This document shows positions 9,901 through 18,031 of a stretch of DNA of 24,723 bases, in pieces (positions within the stretch are counted from its first letter, which is position 1; each line of letters starts with the position of its first letter). A program made the position numbers and the translations under genes. Source of the DNA: Chara braunii (lineage: Eukaryota; Streptophyta; Charophyceae; Charales; Characeae); assembly GCA_003427395.1 (NCBI GenBank), contig BFEA01000422.1:1165494-1190216 (forward strand), in the 5' to 3' direction. A model generated the notes under the pieces. It had not been told where the DNA came from. It did not search any database and was given only the letters and a program-made list of their open reading frames with translations.

Positions 9901-11296
9901 AGAATGGACCTCCTACAGGAGGAGTTCGAGTCCTCGGGACGAACATAATCTTGGAGAGGAGAAAATCGCAGAGCTTGAAAATCAGCTTGCACGAGTCCAA
10001 GTAAGAGGAGAGGAGCAAGTGGCGGCCATGACACTGGAGCTGGCTGGCCTTGAGAAGGAGTTGTTGGCACTGAGAAGAGATTTGGAGGTAAGAGATGACA
10101 GAATTAACGACTTAGAGCAAGAGCTCAATCGGTGGAGATGCCATGATGACGAGGTAATGGCAGCGCAAGACGTGCAGCGAAAGCTGAGGGAAAGGGAACA
10201 TCTGCTGAGCGAGTTGGCGGAGCGGGATGCGAAGAGCGCCGGGCTTGAGCAAGAGCTTTTGACGACCCGGAACCATCTCACACAGCTTGAGAAGGAGCTG
10301 AAGTCAATGGCGAGCATGGAAGATGCTCATCGAAAGGAGCTTGAAGCCCTGTCTGTCATGCATGAGAGGGAGTTGCGTAAAGCCTGGGATAAGATGAAGC
10401 AGAAGGACAACTTGATAGCGGAAAAAGAGAAGGTCATCGCGTTGCTTGCGACAGATACAGGCGATGGCAGGCGGAGAGTTCTGGGTGAGGCGGCAGGAGC
10501 ACCAGTTGGACGCGTGAAGCTGGATGCTGGATCTTGGTGCATCGAAGACACTGAGAATTGGGAGAAGAACGAAAGTCAGGTACTCTCTGATACTGCCGAT
10601 TTGCAGGGAGAGAGGAGAGGGTGCAGGAAAGAGTCGACTGCGGCCGAGGTAAATGAGGGCGGGACAAAGACGAGTTCTCTGGACAAAGAGAAGCGCTTGC
10701 GACTGAAAATGGAGGAGCTGAGTAGGAGAGTGAGGAGTATGCAAGGAGCGCTATGGGCAGAAGAGCGATCGAAGGTCGCTGAATGTGCCCGTCTGAAGGA
10801 CGAGTGTCGTCTGAAAATTGAGAGGAGAGAGAAGGAGATGAGGGCACTGTACACTAAGTGCCAAGCTGTGCTGATGGAGCTTGAAGGGAAGGAAAAGCGG
10901 AACAAAATACTCTCCGATAATCTGAGCAAATCGGAGAGGGAGGTGGCGGTTCTCGGTGATGAGAATGATCGACTGGCAGATGTGCTAGACAAGGTAGACC
11001 AGGCATTCGACTGCTATGCGGAGTACCTAATGCAGTTGCCAGGTATGAAGATGCTTTCAAGGATTGTGAAGACAGCTGTATTTGAGGACGCTGAAGACGG
11101 AGAAGCGGAGGAGCGTCGAAGTGAGGAGAAGGTGGGAGGTAGGTCTGATCAGCCTGCATGTGTACAACAAATTTCGCATAGAGTATGCACAGTGTATGGA
11201 GGCCACGATGCCCAAAAGGGGTTATCTGGTTGTCCGTCTTTGAGTTTTACGCCTAGGAAACAACGGAGGGGACAGAAAGTAGGGCATGAGACCTGA
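3986..11296 (+). CDS. Giant acidic coiled-coil protein, function unknown (2436 aa)
   Basis: An uninterrupted 7.3-kb frame starts at the ATG at 3986 (A at -3). An in-frame TAG lies upstream at 3923-3925 and no earlier ATG exists; TTG at 3932 is an unlikely start. Residues 1-370 are acidic, Ser/Pro-rich and probably disordered, turning basic near 300-370. A hydrophobic helical motif, VEQWMQDSVYRILG, follows at about 384-397. Long heptad coiled coils cover roughly 405-605, 770-860, 870-1070, 1165-1300, 1332-1412, 1718-1822, 1990-2158 and 2235-2340, separated by acidic linkers (for example the run near 711-722). Residues 1493-1671 are two copies of an 89-residue module with Cys spaced CX7CX4C. 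Residues 1718-1822 are three copies of a 35-residue coil unit. The last 95 residues are non-coiled and basic at the end. I saw no signal peptide, membrane segment, kinesin or myosin motor, or KIP1/NET actin-binding domain. The architecture suggests a scaffold or tether (inference). Extra 5' or 3' exons are possible; a donor-like GAG|GTAGGT lies near 11136-11144. Confidence 0.85.
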   Translation: MSDDNQQSAAVVGNLSMDLSKPWWEGNVQVPEVLSPNEWLDYGYGAWEIESSKQVTSTVTDAEDAPDMKSGSSSLPVAEPRALLGDFNDGDEAGLPSRASVVLRDDLLRCGNADDAKGEGLGEEEGENNEKQSLESEWSTVWSSDSGTVGSKADQLGRPEFEEADSEECDVVENSLGEVESFSRGNVFSGDEEAWERSDLVETSQERELSGLHEEAGVPPETAYLPPPSGKELCDEPAGLMSSGAQAPGQVQDPGSEGVVVDDGRDNANASVRQEGDNSDKLLSPGQLACASWSDTSPIVPGARRCKSRTSVYMSCPYVGEATRKDLPSDQPCGNPEVPPSQMRRFSYPLHCAGKLPPHSPPSPAMRRHLARSSPSRFEVLGPTVEQWMQDSVYRILGFGSPVGAEQRSRVENEIQEFRDNVAGLEKKVAELERELAVLKKELQTSRAKSAKHKEEAYINAIALKKQIHECQMYARDYNIALQTADDAEDRAADAESRAEQMEVQYREQMKRLEAILQETRELLEETQRELHCQREENTRLQEEMQQRTVMTMEEKGDLQERATRCGPLAKGDSQKEAELQKRLEEALDEVGRLKRKLAQVCEEEVGKGHADEVVMGASPEKDTLGSKEVGTQQRELVKADLENFKAAGELDGLSEPSNNSRLLFLNRSEPGSETEDYDDAKTVVDDATVSGCISDESYSRTKDSLSYEGEDDPDEEEEVDLKECIRASHVRKRLTIAAKESMKLVEAVKAAVCVEYRKRRLHENLQELVGLDGLSPEGAKMREELENQVRVANEESEKLRQVYLTQLLIAERENRKVKEEIERRGLMEELEQKKLQEELQKQMSLDDWERMPLKEQLSGTSVGEVSEDWNLEALKRENAHLREQNWMLSCSLSKRLSSSSDEERSVEFLLEETIGDGDLLPPSVIHEAVLQKMRREKAELESMLQSAAAEKEKLRMELGASVDHVREQIERGEKMERLIRCLYEENSNLKVHFDGLDEEARSLREMVGRQARLLDEERQKVEMLTEERRNDKHQLEQAINVLARHVEEVNHVVGEKDAAVNWERRMNTTLSSRNHGQLQELYKWRNCLRVAIEGLRKTWKSRACEAHLFQIEKSILEKPGDHGSDSQQEMPPSVEVHHRPAQPLAKNERPLSPVAAQTQIVLMEKERLYWKNEFESLRAMLLQEEDQFWKRTSALEEELAVVQAQYGDNNMKLKTWSKLAALVKEKEALLTTETWSHDDTLGRGSALFRREHLQVEISLLKEVLEERQLLNKEVSMLLDKLREFRSMCHPRDGDALTGERGPKALSALSPPGQQVKCLSPDSGKESTILHIRAKWRQEMKRLAEKLEDAHAEIARREKEQQQKDIDYSDMREFMSIELRVLSERIEELEQMNKALGAEIARLRLQQQSEEVGVVEGKSAVWMEDVGDLKANEPELSASLDLPDIAVEHATTEPAIAAGDISLSEWVCGTQASGDYVGGNCVQRGPGGTERGLRKCILVAKEECDVRGCVLRAVYSGALRAVEEEAQEQRAQIHQLPCTGTQSSVGDNSPTVQTGADSVRSPGTMDGEVQPTAQGAEENERLRKCILAAKEECDVRGCVLRAVYSGALRAVEEQAQEQRARMQRMPLTGMQSSVGDHNPTGQAWPDSVLSDGTMDAELQPVAQGAEENQGMRVEGNCTTTEDSPSKEEVVNCTSVSAEATVKDLRAQNEQLEQDVIHMRTVVQERQNQVEVQEQENERLHVELKRKEQECNDLRTVIRDCEKQVAEEEHEKERLHEELKRKEGEYDALWTVIWDREKQAEVQEQEKERLRAELERKEGECNEHMNTLKQMETERAALSEEREAEQREEDPESVAAGQGVSRRRPSDREEAGCPTGEDQERMVKGEGKCEGVGVLCKEDVAEVTMRFVQADLLRRQELLTQELPLAAMEAEQNDYINATRMRLACLGPLASEKGLLADRGATAMLEEDGLETEEWTSYRRSSSPRDEHNLGEEKIAELENQLARVQVRGEEQVAAMTLELAGLEKELLALRRDLEVRDDRINDLEQELNRWRCHDDEVMAAQDVQRKLREREHLLSELAERDAKSAGLEQELLTTRNHLTQLEKELKSMASMEDAHRKELEALSVMHERELRKAWDKMKQKDNLIAEKEKVIALLATDTGDGRRRVLGEAAGAPVGRVKLDAGSWCIEDTENWEKNESQVLSDTADLQGERRGCRKESTAAEVNEGGTKTSSLDKEKRLRLKMEELSRRVRSMQGALWAEERSKVAECARLKDECRLKIERREKEMRALYTKCQAVLMELEGKEKRNKILSDNLSKSEREVAVLGDENDRLADVLDKVDQAFDCYAEYLMQLPGMKMLSRIVKTAVFEDAEDGEAEERRSEEKVGGRSDQPACVQQISHRVCTVYGGHDAQKGLSGCPSLSFTPRKQRRGQKVGHET
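8462..8995 (+). repeat. 267-bp in-frame tandem duplication (89 aa x2)
   Basis: Copies run 8462-8728 and 8729-8995, exactly 267 bp apart. The first 80 bp, encoding LRKCIL.AKEECDVRGCVL, differ at about four positions. The remaining two thirds are much more diverged. Both copies keep the frame and the three cysteines (CX7CX4C). Uneven divergence suggests constraint, or gene conversion, on the Cys-containing part. Confidence 0.95.
9137..9451 (+). repeat. 105-bp in-frame tandem triplication (35 aa x3)
   Basis: Units lie at 9137-9241, 9242-9346 and 9347-9451. Each encodes a variant of a 35-residue coil unit with the shared core ERLHxELKRKE. Thirty-five residues are exactly five heptads, so copies add length without disturbing coiled-coil register. 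Divergence between units is moderate. Confidence 0.93.
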
Positions 11297-11827
11297 CAGC
11301 ATGCCAGGCAGCTGGAGCGAGTTCTCTCCAGCTTTTGATCTCTCTCTCTCTCTCTCTCTTTCTCCCTCTCCCTCTCTCTCTCCCTGTCCTTTGTCTCTGT
11401 TTGGCTCTATGTCTGTCTATCTCTCTCTCATCCGTGTTCCTTGTCATATTTGTACAGACCACCTTGCAGACAGTCCCTTGGCTGGGCCTGCTTTAGTTCT
11501 CCCCCAGGGCAGGGGTGTGTATTGTCCAGGATGAGCCCCGCTCTGCTGATGGCAGATTGTAGGTTTTGTCAGGGTCAGGCCGTCTGTGTTGATTTGTGGA
11601 GGTGCCATATCGAGAAAGAGGCTATCCTATTCGAGTCTCTTGTCTTATTGTTTCCTGACTTCTTCCTTTTGTTGCGTTCTTTTTTTTTTTTTTTTTTTTT
11701 TTTTCTACTTTTTCTTTGTCGGAGTTACTTGGCTGGAATAAGGTGTGGCGGGATCAAATACTGAGGGCCCAAAAAGCACCTGGTTTGATTATATGTCACA
11801 GCTGATGACATTCCGCTCCACCGCGAT
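11297..11827. other. Probable 3'UTR and downstream sequence, CT-rich
   Basis: The stop codon at 11294-11296 is followed after 42 nt by a pure (TC)10 run (11339-11358) that degrades into CT-rich sequence to about 11430. A 25-nt T run sits at 11680-11704. No clear polyadenylation signal can be singled out. No gene is seen. Strand composition flips here from purine-rich coding strand to pyrimidine-rich. Confidence 0.5.
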
Positions 11828-12008
11828 ACTTATCTTATTTTATGATAAGTCTGCAACTTCTACACACCTTGGCCGTCGTGTTCACGTGTTCACGTGTTCA
11901 CACTCGTGGCAGTGATGTCCTTGTCTACCTGTGTGTTTGGGTGAAATTCTGTGGCCGCGGTGGTGTTCACGTGCACCCAGTCGCGGCAGTTTTGTTCTCG
12001 TTCACGTG
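11828..12008. promoter_or_regulatory. I-box pair and four G-box cluster (candidate)
   Basis: ACTTATC (11828-11834) and GATAAGT (11844-11850) form an inverted pair of GATAAG (I-box-type) motifs. CACGTG (G-box) occurs at 11883-11888, 11891-11896, 11968-11973 and 12003-12008. The first two overlap a tandem GTTCACGT phrase. In land plants, adjacent I-boxes and G-boxes form light-responsive promoter modules bound by MYB-like and bZIP/bHLH factors. Here no convincing gene starts immediately downstream, so regulatory function is inference only. The cluster could also arise from local tandem duplication. Confidence 0.3.
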
Positions 12009-12845
12009 GTCGGTGCTCATGAGTGTTATTTCTGCAGGGCTGTGGTAATTCGTTTCTCCCTGTCTCCTTGTGTTTTTCCCTTTCCGCGCTAGCTTTTCTT
12101 AAGACGTGCACATCCTTTGACGGCGGCCTTATTGCGATCTTGGATGGGTTCTGGAAGACAAAAAAAAGTAAAAAAAATCGGGACATGAAAGAACGGCATT
12201 ATGCCTTTTGATGTTTACTTCCCGAGTTGCGATTTGGCAGCTCTTGAAGGATTGAGAAGTGTGTGCCGCCCGCCACTTTTAAGTTCTCCACAGCTAGCTC
12301 GTGACTTGTTGCGGATTGGACTCTGCTTCTGGCCAATTGTGTTGATTTTGCGAGTTCAAGAGCTGTTGAATGGAGGGGCGGGCCTCAATGGTGTGACATT
12401 CCTGCTTAGACAGCAGGAATCTGCCCGTAATAGTGGTCAGATTCGTGTTATGGATGGGCAGATTCCTGCTTGTTTAGCAAAAAAAAAACTAGCAACAATT
12501 GCCCCCGACCCCGAGATGCTCGGATTCAAAGGTATTCGGCAGTGTATTGTATCGATTGACACTGAGGTTGTCTTGCCCGGATCGTGTGTCCGTCTTGCAG
12601 AGGACAGGTACCACATCGCCTCTCTGGTTGTATGTTTTTTTTTTTGTTTTTTTTTTCCGGTCTTTGATTTTGATGATGAAGAAAATCGGGAAACCCTCCA
12701 TGGTGCATAGCTCAAGGGTACGCATATGGGACACAAGGTCTTATTGGATTGGCTTTTGAAAACTATAGGGGGTAAGGTAAAACCCACCTACCCACCACCA
12801 ACCCATTCCCATCCCGGTTGGGCAGAGCGAGAACGGTTGCCTGCG
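12009..12845. other. No supported gene
   Basis: An open frame of 169 codons at 12201-12710 on the plus strand starts at an ATG and has moderately protein-like composition. It crosses T-rich tracts that translate as Phe runs and shows no domain I recognise. A- and T-runs (near 12160-12177, 12479-12488 and 12634-12657) break up the stretch. I do not call it coding. Confidence 0.4.
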
Positions 12846-13041
12846 TCTAGTACGTCGTCAGACTGACAGCGGAGGGAAGTTCAGCTCTGTGTCATGGTGT
12901 CGTTTCCACATGCATCGGTCGGTTGGTTCCACAGAGGGAAGTTTCTAGTACGTCGTCAGACTGACAGCGGAGGGAAGTTCAGCTCTGTGTCATGGTGTCG
13001 TTTCCACACGCATCGGTCGGTTGGTCCCACAGAGGGAACTT
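12846..13041. repeat. 98-bp tandem duplication
   Basis: Copies 12846-12943 and 12944-13041 begin TCTAGTACGTCGTCAGACTG and differ at only about three positions (for example CACATGC versus CACACGC), indicating a recent duplication. 98 bp is not a multiple of three, which argues against translation. Confidence 0.93.
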
Positions 13042-13271
13042 CGGGAAGGCGCCGGAACAAGAATCGATCAGTTGCAGATGCGGTACCAAGAAATCCTTGT
13101 GCCGTATGTGAGGCAGTGCCTGCAAGTGGTAGCAGCATTCTGTTGGCAGTTGACAGCGCCTCGCAGTTGGCAGGCTGAATAGGTGTGTCGTCTTCTTCAT
13201 GATGGGAGCATGTATTTTGCCTCTGAGGGACGTTTGCCCAGTGGTGGTCCTTTCTGGATGGAAGAACACAG

Positions 13272-13279
13272 TATAAAAG
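13272..13279 (+). promoter_or_regulatory. TATA-box candidate
   Basis: TATAAAAG matches the strong TATA consensus. Three hairpins follow within 70 bp, but no ORF begins at an obvious position downstream. It could drive a non-coding transcript or be part of a mobile element. Confidence 0.35.
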
Positions 13280-13343
13280 TGCATCGTTATATGCACTGTG
13301 GTTGTGAAGGAAACCACAGCGCCTAGCGCAGAACAGGAGGCGC
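13278..13343 (+). other. Cluster of three consecutive hairpins
   Basis: Stem pairs are AGTGCAT/ATGCACT (13278-13297, 6-nt loop), CTGTGGTT/AACCACAG (13296-13319, 8-nt loop) and GCGCCT/AGGCGC (13319-13343). They abut almost without spacers and begin inside the TATA candidate. This could be a structured RNA, a DNA-level foldback or chance. No known RNA family was recognised. Confidence 0.4.
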
Positions 13344-13715
13344 AACTTGAATAGCAACGGAATAGAGTAACGGAAGTGTGCTCGACTTCAGTAGAGATGG
13401 GAAGCCTTTAGAGATGGCTAATGGCTATTGAAACTTGCACTGAGTGCAGTCTTAGCGAACAGGTGCTATAGGCCTCGAGTCTGCCAATTTATTTTGAGAG
13501 TTGTTTATTCACTGTTGGGATCTGCGCCTGTTTGTATTTGGGTGGGGTGCGTGTGGTAGTTTTGCTTATTTGTTTTTTGGTACTGTTGTCTTTCGTTATT
13601 AACTTATTCGGCTCAAATTATATGTTCTTTCTCAGTGCATCTGTTCTAGATGTTCCGTTGTTCTCTTACCTTTAGCTCCTCTCTCTCTTTCTGTTTATCC
13701 ATTCACGAAATCAAA
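13344..13715. other. No feature seen
   Basis: Single-copy-looking, AT- to T-rich sequence without a supported reading frame or repeat, leading into the CT microsatellite. Confidence 0.5.
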
Positions 13716-13718
13716 CTC

Positions 13719-13766
<48 letters not shown>
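13716..13766. repeat. (CT)n(CA)n microsatellite at gap edge
   Basis: CT dinucleotides with one interruption pass into (CA)n and then straight into the run of Ns. The true tract length is unknown. Confidence 0.95.
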
Positions 13767-13891
13767 NNNNNNNNNNNNNNNNNNNNNNNNNNNNNNNNNN
13801 NNNNNNNNNNNNNNNNNNNNNNNNNNNNNNNNNNNNNNNNNNNNNNNNNNNNNNNNNNNNNNNNNNNNNNNNNNNNNNNNNNNNNNNNNNN
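13767..13891. other. Assembly gap, 125 Ns
   Basis: An unresolved interval flanked by CT/CA on the left and AC/AG on the right. The simple-sequence flanks explain the failure to assemble; true size may differ. Confidence 0.98.

Positions 13892-13983
<92 letters not shown>
13892..13983. repeat. ACAC then (AG)44 microsatellite at gap edge
   Basis: After the gap comes ACAC and then a pure 88-nt AG run (13896-13983). It is purine-rich on the plus strand, opposite to the CT tract before the gap. Confidence 0.97.
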
Positions 13984-13986
<3 letters not shown>

Positions 13987-15102
13987 TCGTCTTCCCCTCC
14001 CTTCTGTGACTAACATGGTCAGCTTCCTGGGCAGCATAGGGTTCACTCCACTACACAACATTATGAATGTATCTTGGCTGCATACCGGACTGGGTTGATT
14101 TGGATTGTTACAACATTGTTTTAGGAACATTACCTGGTCCAGATACAAGAGTGATGTGCATTACCGGATCAAGGCCCATAGATGGATGGTTTTGATCGGA
14201 GATGCCAACTACAAAAGTGGCCACTGCCAGGAGTCGACCGCTGGTCTGCAAAAGTTGGTGTTGTGCTGGGATTATCTCGACAGGCTTTTGAGAGTGGGGA
14301 CTGCTGTCGTGTCAGGGAGTCTAAGCATGTGTGGTGCCATTGGGACTATCCCTTTATGACCGGCAAGCACGGGCCATCCAAGATCTCAACTTCGCGCCTA
14401 GCCCCGCCACTTCACGAAATGTACAAAATGTAAATGAATCTCGCGCTAGAGCATGGAAAGATACACCGCCGTAATTCTCTCCTGCCTTGTGTGAGTGGAT
14501 CACGGCCCTTCTTTCCAATTTCGGCGGACAAAATGTAACATTGGGACAGTACTTAGATGGATGATTCTCGGGCACTCCTCGCTGAGCCATTTCGGCGGAC
14601 CTGGGAGATTATGATTCTTAGTTCGAGTTGCGATTCAGCGCATGCTCCGTTCGGGGTATGGAATCGGTTAGAAAAGGGGAATGGAGGCGTGTCTCAGGCA
14701 AAGAGCAGGAAAGAGGAGTGGGGAAACGGGTTAAGCAAGGGGGAGAGAGGGGGTAGGGCTTATTAGGGATTATCGGGTGTATATCCATCCCCACTGTGGT
14801 CGTGGTCAGTATTTACGAGCTATGAGGATACCCCACCACATAATACAGAGTGATGCTGTAGCTTGTTTTTTTTTTCTTTTTTTTTTCATTTTTTTTTATA
14901 AGCGAATGCCTATTCGTTGTGTGACTGTGTGTTTAGTTTAAATTCAATGAACTGTTTATTGAACTTTATTCCGAAATTATTAAATTAATTGTACATGTAA
15001 ATAAATATTCAGATCGGTAGACGATGTATTAAAAGAGAGTCCTCGGGATTGGGCACCGAGATTACCAGGACTATGGGACTAGATAGATATACCCAGTTGT
15101 GG

Positions 15103-15136
<34 letters not shown>

Positions 15137-15293
15137 AATACCATTATGGGACGAGCGCCACCACTCAACATTTGACACGTACAGTTCCAAGTCCTAGATG
15201 CGTTTATTCGAACTGATCCAAGCTTTTAAATTTATTGGGACCATTGCCAGCCTGCGAAGTTGGGGAGGCTATGGGGTATCTTTCGGCACGACA
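13984..15293. other. No supported gene
   Basis: Short open frames (under 90 codons) show no family signal. The stretch holds homopolymer tracts (T runs near 14864-14898, A run near 15103-15122) and an AT-rich segment at about 14930-15030. I see no RNA gene. Confidence 0.5.
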
Positions 15294-15371
15294 GTTTCAT
15301 TCTTTTTTCTTATTGGCCCGTGGGCCTGAAGCCAGAGGAAGGTCGTTTCATTCTTTTTTCTTATTGGCCCG
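15294..15371. repeat. 27-bp direct repeat, 51 bp apart
   Basis: Identical copies at 15294-15320 and 15345-15371 begin GTTTCATTCTTTTTTCTTAT and end GGCCCG. The first is followed by TGGGCC, giving a small GGCCC/GGGCC hairpin. Confidence 0.9.
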
Positions 15372-17004
15372 CTTTACGGGGGCCATGCTAATCTGTCTGT
15401 GTATCGGGGCAATGTTTAACTGGGGTGGGGTGAAGTACTCATCTTGGGGCTTCACTTTCACCCCAGCCCACTTAGGGTATGGTAAAGGTGTTAGCCTGCC
15501 AAGCGGTTGGTTGTGTGTTTGAGTCTTGTATTCGGCATGCACAGTTTTCATGGATGTCCTCCTGAAAAGCCCCAGCTCCATAGCCTGAGAAAAGCCCCAG
15601 CCAAGCGAGGTGCAGAGTTGTATATCCTTGGTGGGTGTGCAGACCCACCTCGTTGACTTCATTGAATGGGCATATACATTCGCAGACATTTTCTCTTGGA
15701 ATTTTTGGATATGGTTTTCAAGTCAAAATATGGTCAAAATTCTCATCTGTCTGGAGTTAATGGTTAATGCAATCAATTTGTTTGAATTTTAAACTTAATA
15801 ATTTTTTGCGAATATTTTGATTTTTGTGCCATTATTGGTATAAATGTGGAGAAATTTTGGACTATTTATCATTGCATTTGCATTAGCTATTTTAGAGTAA
15901 TGGTAACAAGTTAATCATAGTATAATTCGTGTACAAACCTTGTGAAACAGTTGTGCAGAAAAAAAACTGTGTCCTGATTGCAAAACTGTTTCCTGATTGC
16001 GCGGAAATTGCTCCCTACAGTCAACCACCATATTGTGTGGCAGCTTTGGAAGAGAAATGGTTGGAAAATTTTCCCCGTCAAAAAAAGAAAAAAGGTGGAA
16101 TTGGTCGCTGGTCTTCGAAAAATGCACTGGTGTTAAGCACATGAATGGGGGTTAAAGGGTATGGTTGATCCTGCATTTTCAATTGCTGCGCCGACTAAAA
16201 GTCGGCCTGCCACGTTTCCCAATCGCAACTGTCAGGAAGCATGGAGTTGGGCAGATCCCCCGTTGTGGTGTCAATGTTTTTAGTTGTACAGAGGTGCCAG
16301 GGTTGAGGTGGCGTCTCGAATTCTCCCACCACCAATCCTTATGAAGGATAACGCTGGCCCTGAGCACTTGCAGCCAAGTGTCCGGAATCGCCTGTCGTAA
16401 GGCGGTGAGGTGTACGTGCTGATGCTAAAGGGCGGCCAGCGACTGAGCACGAGCCGTCCACGGTTTCAGTGTTTTTCTGAGATGTGCGGAATGTCAGCGC
16501 CAGTCCCCACTCCAGTCAACGTCCATGTGCTCTCCCAATTCCCCCCCTCCCAAAAAACAAGCCAAAGGAGCGTTGTCCTTTGGGGCTATTAAGTTATTTT
16601 GCAGGGCTATCAAGCAACAGCTTTGTGAATGTTCTCTCAGCCACCAAAGGTGGGGGTCAAAATTGAAAATTGTCCTTTTTTGGCTCTACAGAGGAGCAGA
16701 TTAGAATGCCCCCTGGGCAAGGAGGACACAATAAATAGAGGAAAAAGGGGGGTGGTGAAAGCCGCGCGCAACACTTTCTACACGCTTTAAACCACCAGCA
16801 CATGGCGAAGGGAAACTTGAGAATTGAAATTTGCTCATTCCGGTAAGTTGGGAGGGAAAGAAAAGAAAAAGAAGGAGAAAAGAAAAGCTGAATCCGTCAA
16901 GACTGTTACGACTATGGAATCTCTATCTCTATACTCTTAAAGGCAAGGGAGCATCTCGTGTCACGTGTCCCGCTGGGACCTTTTTCCCGCATGTGTGCAG
17001 CGCG
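15372..17004. other. No supported gene; scattered small repeats and hairpins
   Basis: Contents are AT-rich sequence at about 15690-15910; a 19-bp tandem duplication at 15963-16000 (one mismatch); a hairpin GCCGACT/AGTCGGC with a 3-nt loop (16190-16206); ATCCTT/AAGGAT (16335-16349); and CCAAAGGA/TCCTTTGG (16562-16583). None matches a known RNA gene, and open frames are short and featureless. Confidence 0.5.
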
Positions 17005-17232
17005 GTTTTTTGCTTGTGGCCGTTTTTTTTTTTTTTTTTTTCATTTCGTAGTGCGAAGTTAGAGTCCGGCGGGCAGCAGTCGAAGTGTTGTTTTTCGTTT
17101 TTTTTTTTTTTTTTTCGTTTCGCACTGTGAGGGTCGAGTTTGGTGGGCGACGATAGAAGTGCTGTATTTCGTTTTTTTTTTGTTTTTTTAACGTTTCGTA
17201 GTGTGAGGTTCAAGTCTGGTGGGCAGTGGTCG
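17005..17232. repeat. Three diverged ~75-bp units with T-tract heads
   Basis: The motif TTTCGTAGTGYGARG and its variants recurs at 17044, 17118 and 17194, spacing 74 and 76 bp. Each is preceded by a long T run and followed by a GC-richer segment ending GGGCRRYRRTCGAAG. Read on the minus strand, each unit is a short body followed by an A-rich tail, as in tandem retroposed sequences. Confidence 0.75.
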
Positions 17233-17450
17233 AAGGGCTGTTTTTAAATTTTCATTTTCGGTGGCGGTGGTTTCTTTCCCGGAGGGGTGGCTGGGCGGGT
17301 GTGCATGGCACTTGGAAACGAGGCCGCCAAAGTTTCGGGTTGGTTGTTGGCGGCCTTCGATCGAGGGTGCGGGTGTGGGTTGGTTGGTGCCCGTCTATCG
17401 AAGGTGCGGGTATGGCAAGCGCAAACGTGTGATATTGTGAATGTTTCGCG

Positions 17451-17650
<200 letters not shown>

Positions 17651-17702
17651 CGATATTGCCCCGTTTCAGCAAATGATGAAAATGCGATTGAATCTTCCCC
17701 CA

Positions 17703-17825
17703 GAACATGGAAGTATCCACTGCCACAACATGGAAATACACACTGCCAAGCACCAAAAATGTCGCAGTGTATATTTCCATGTTCTAGCAACAGATTCCTT
17801 CCCATTTTGCTCATCCTATGGATGG

Positions 17826-17909
<84 letters not shown>

Positions 17910-18031
17910 GCGACATTTGCATGTGACAGCTCCTTAGTTCATACTCACACCGGGATTTCCTTTCAATGTTTCTCTTCGTCGCGGTGTATCTTCCTATGTT
18001 CTTGAGGAAGATTCCTTCTCATTTTGCACAT
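17703..18031. repeat. Recurring GTGTAT..TTCC.ATGTTCT motif around a CT tract
   Basis: AACATGGAAATACACACTGC (17727-17746) pairs with 17764-17783 as a 20-bp inverted repeat with one mismatch. A related direct copy begins at 17703. The segment 17764-17815 recurs in diverged form at about 17979-18030, on the other side of a (CT)38 run. At least four copies in two orientations imply a local degenerate repeat. Confidence 0.75.
17830..17905. repeat. (CT)38 microsatellite
   Basis: A pure 76-nt CT run splitting two diverged copies of a local motif. Confidence 0.97.

Noticed and set aside
4114-11159. Many minus-strand frames of 60-190 codons opposite the large ORF
   Set aside because: The purine-rich sense strand makes the antisense strand stop-poor; compositions are Ser/Leu/Pro-rich shadows.
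3986-11296. Identification as a kinesin-12/POK or NETWORKED-family protein
   Set aside because: No motor or KIP1-type actin-binding domain; coiled-coil similarity alone is not evidence of family.
12201-12710. 169-codon plus-strand ORF downstream of the G-box cluster
   Set aside because: Crosses T-rich tracts encoding Phe runs, no domain recognised, no supporting splice or start context.
16190-16206. Hairpin GCCGACT/AGTCGGC as a terminator or RNA gene
   Set aside because: A 7-bp stem alone is not diagnostic, and intrinsic terminators do not apply to a eukaryotic pol II context.
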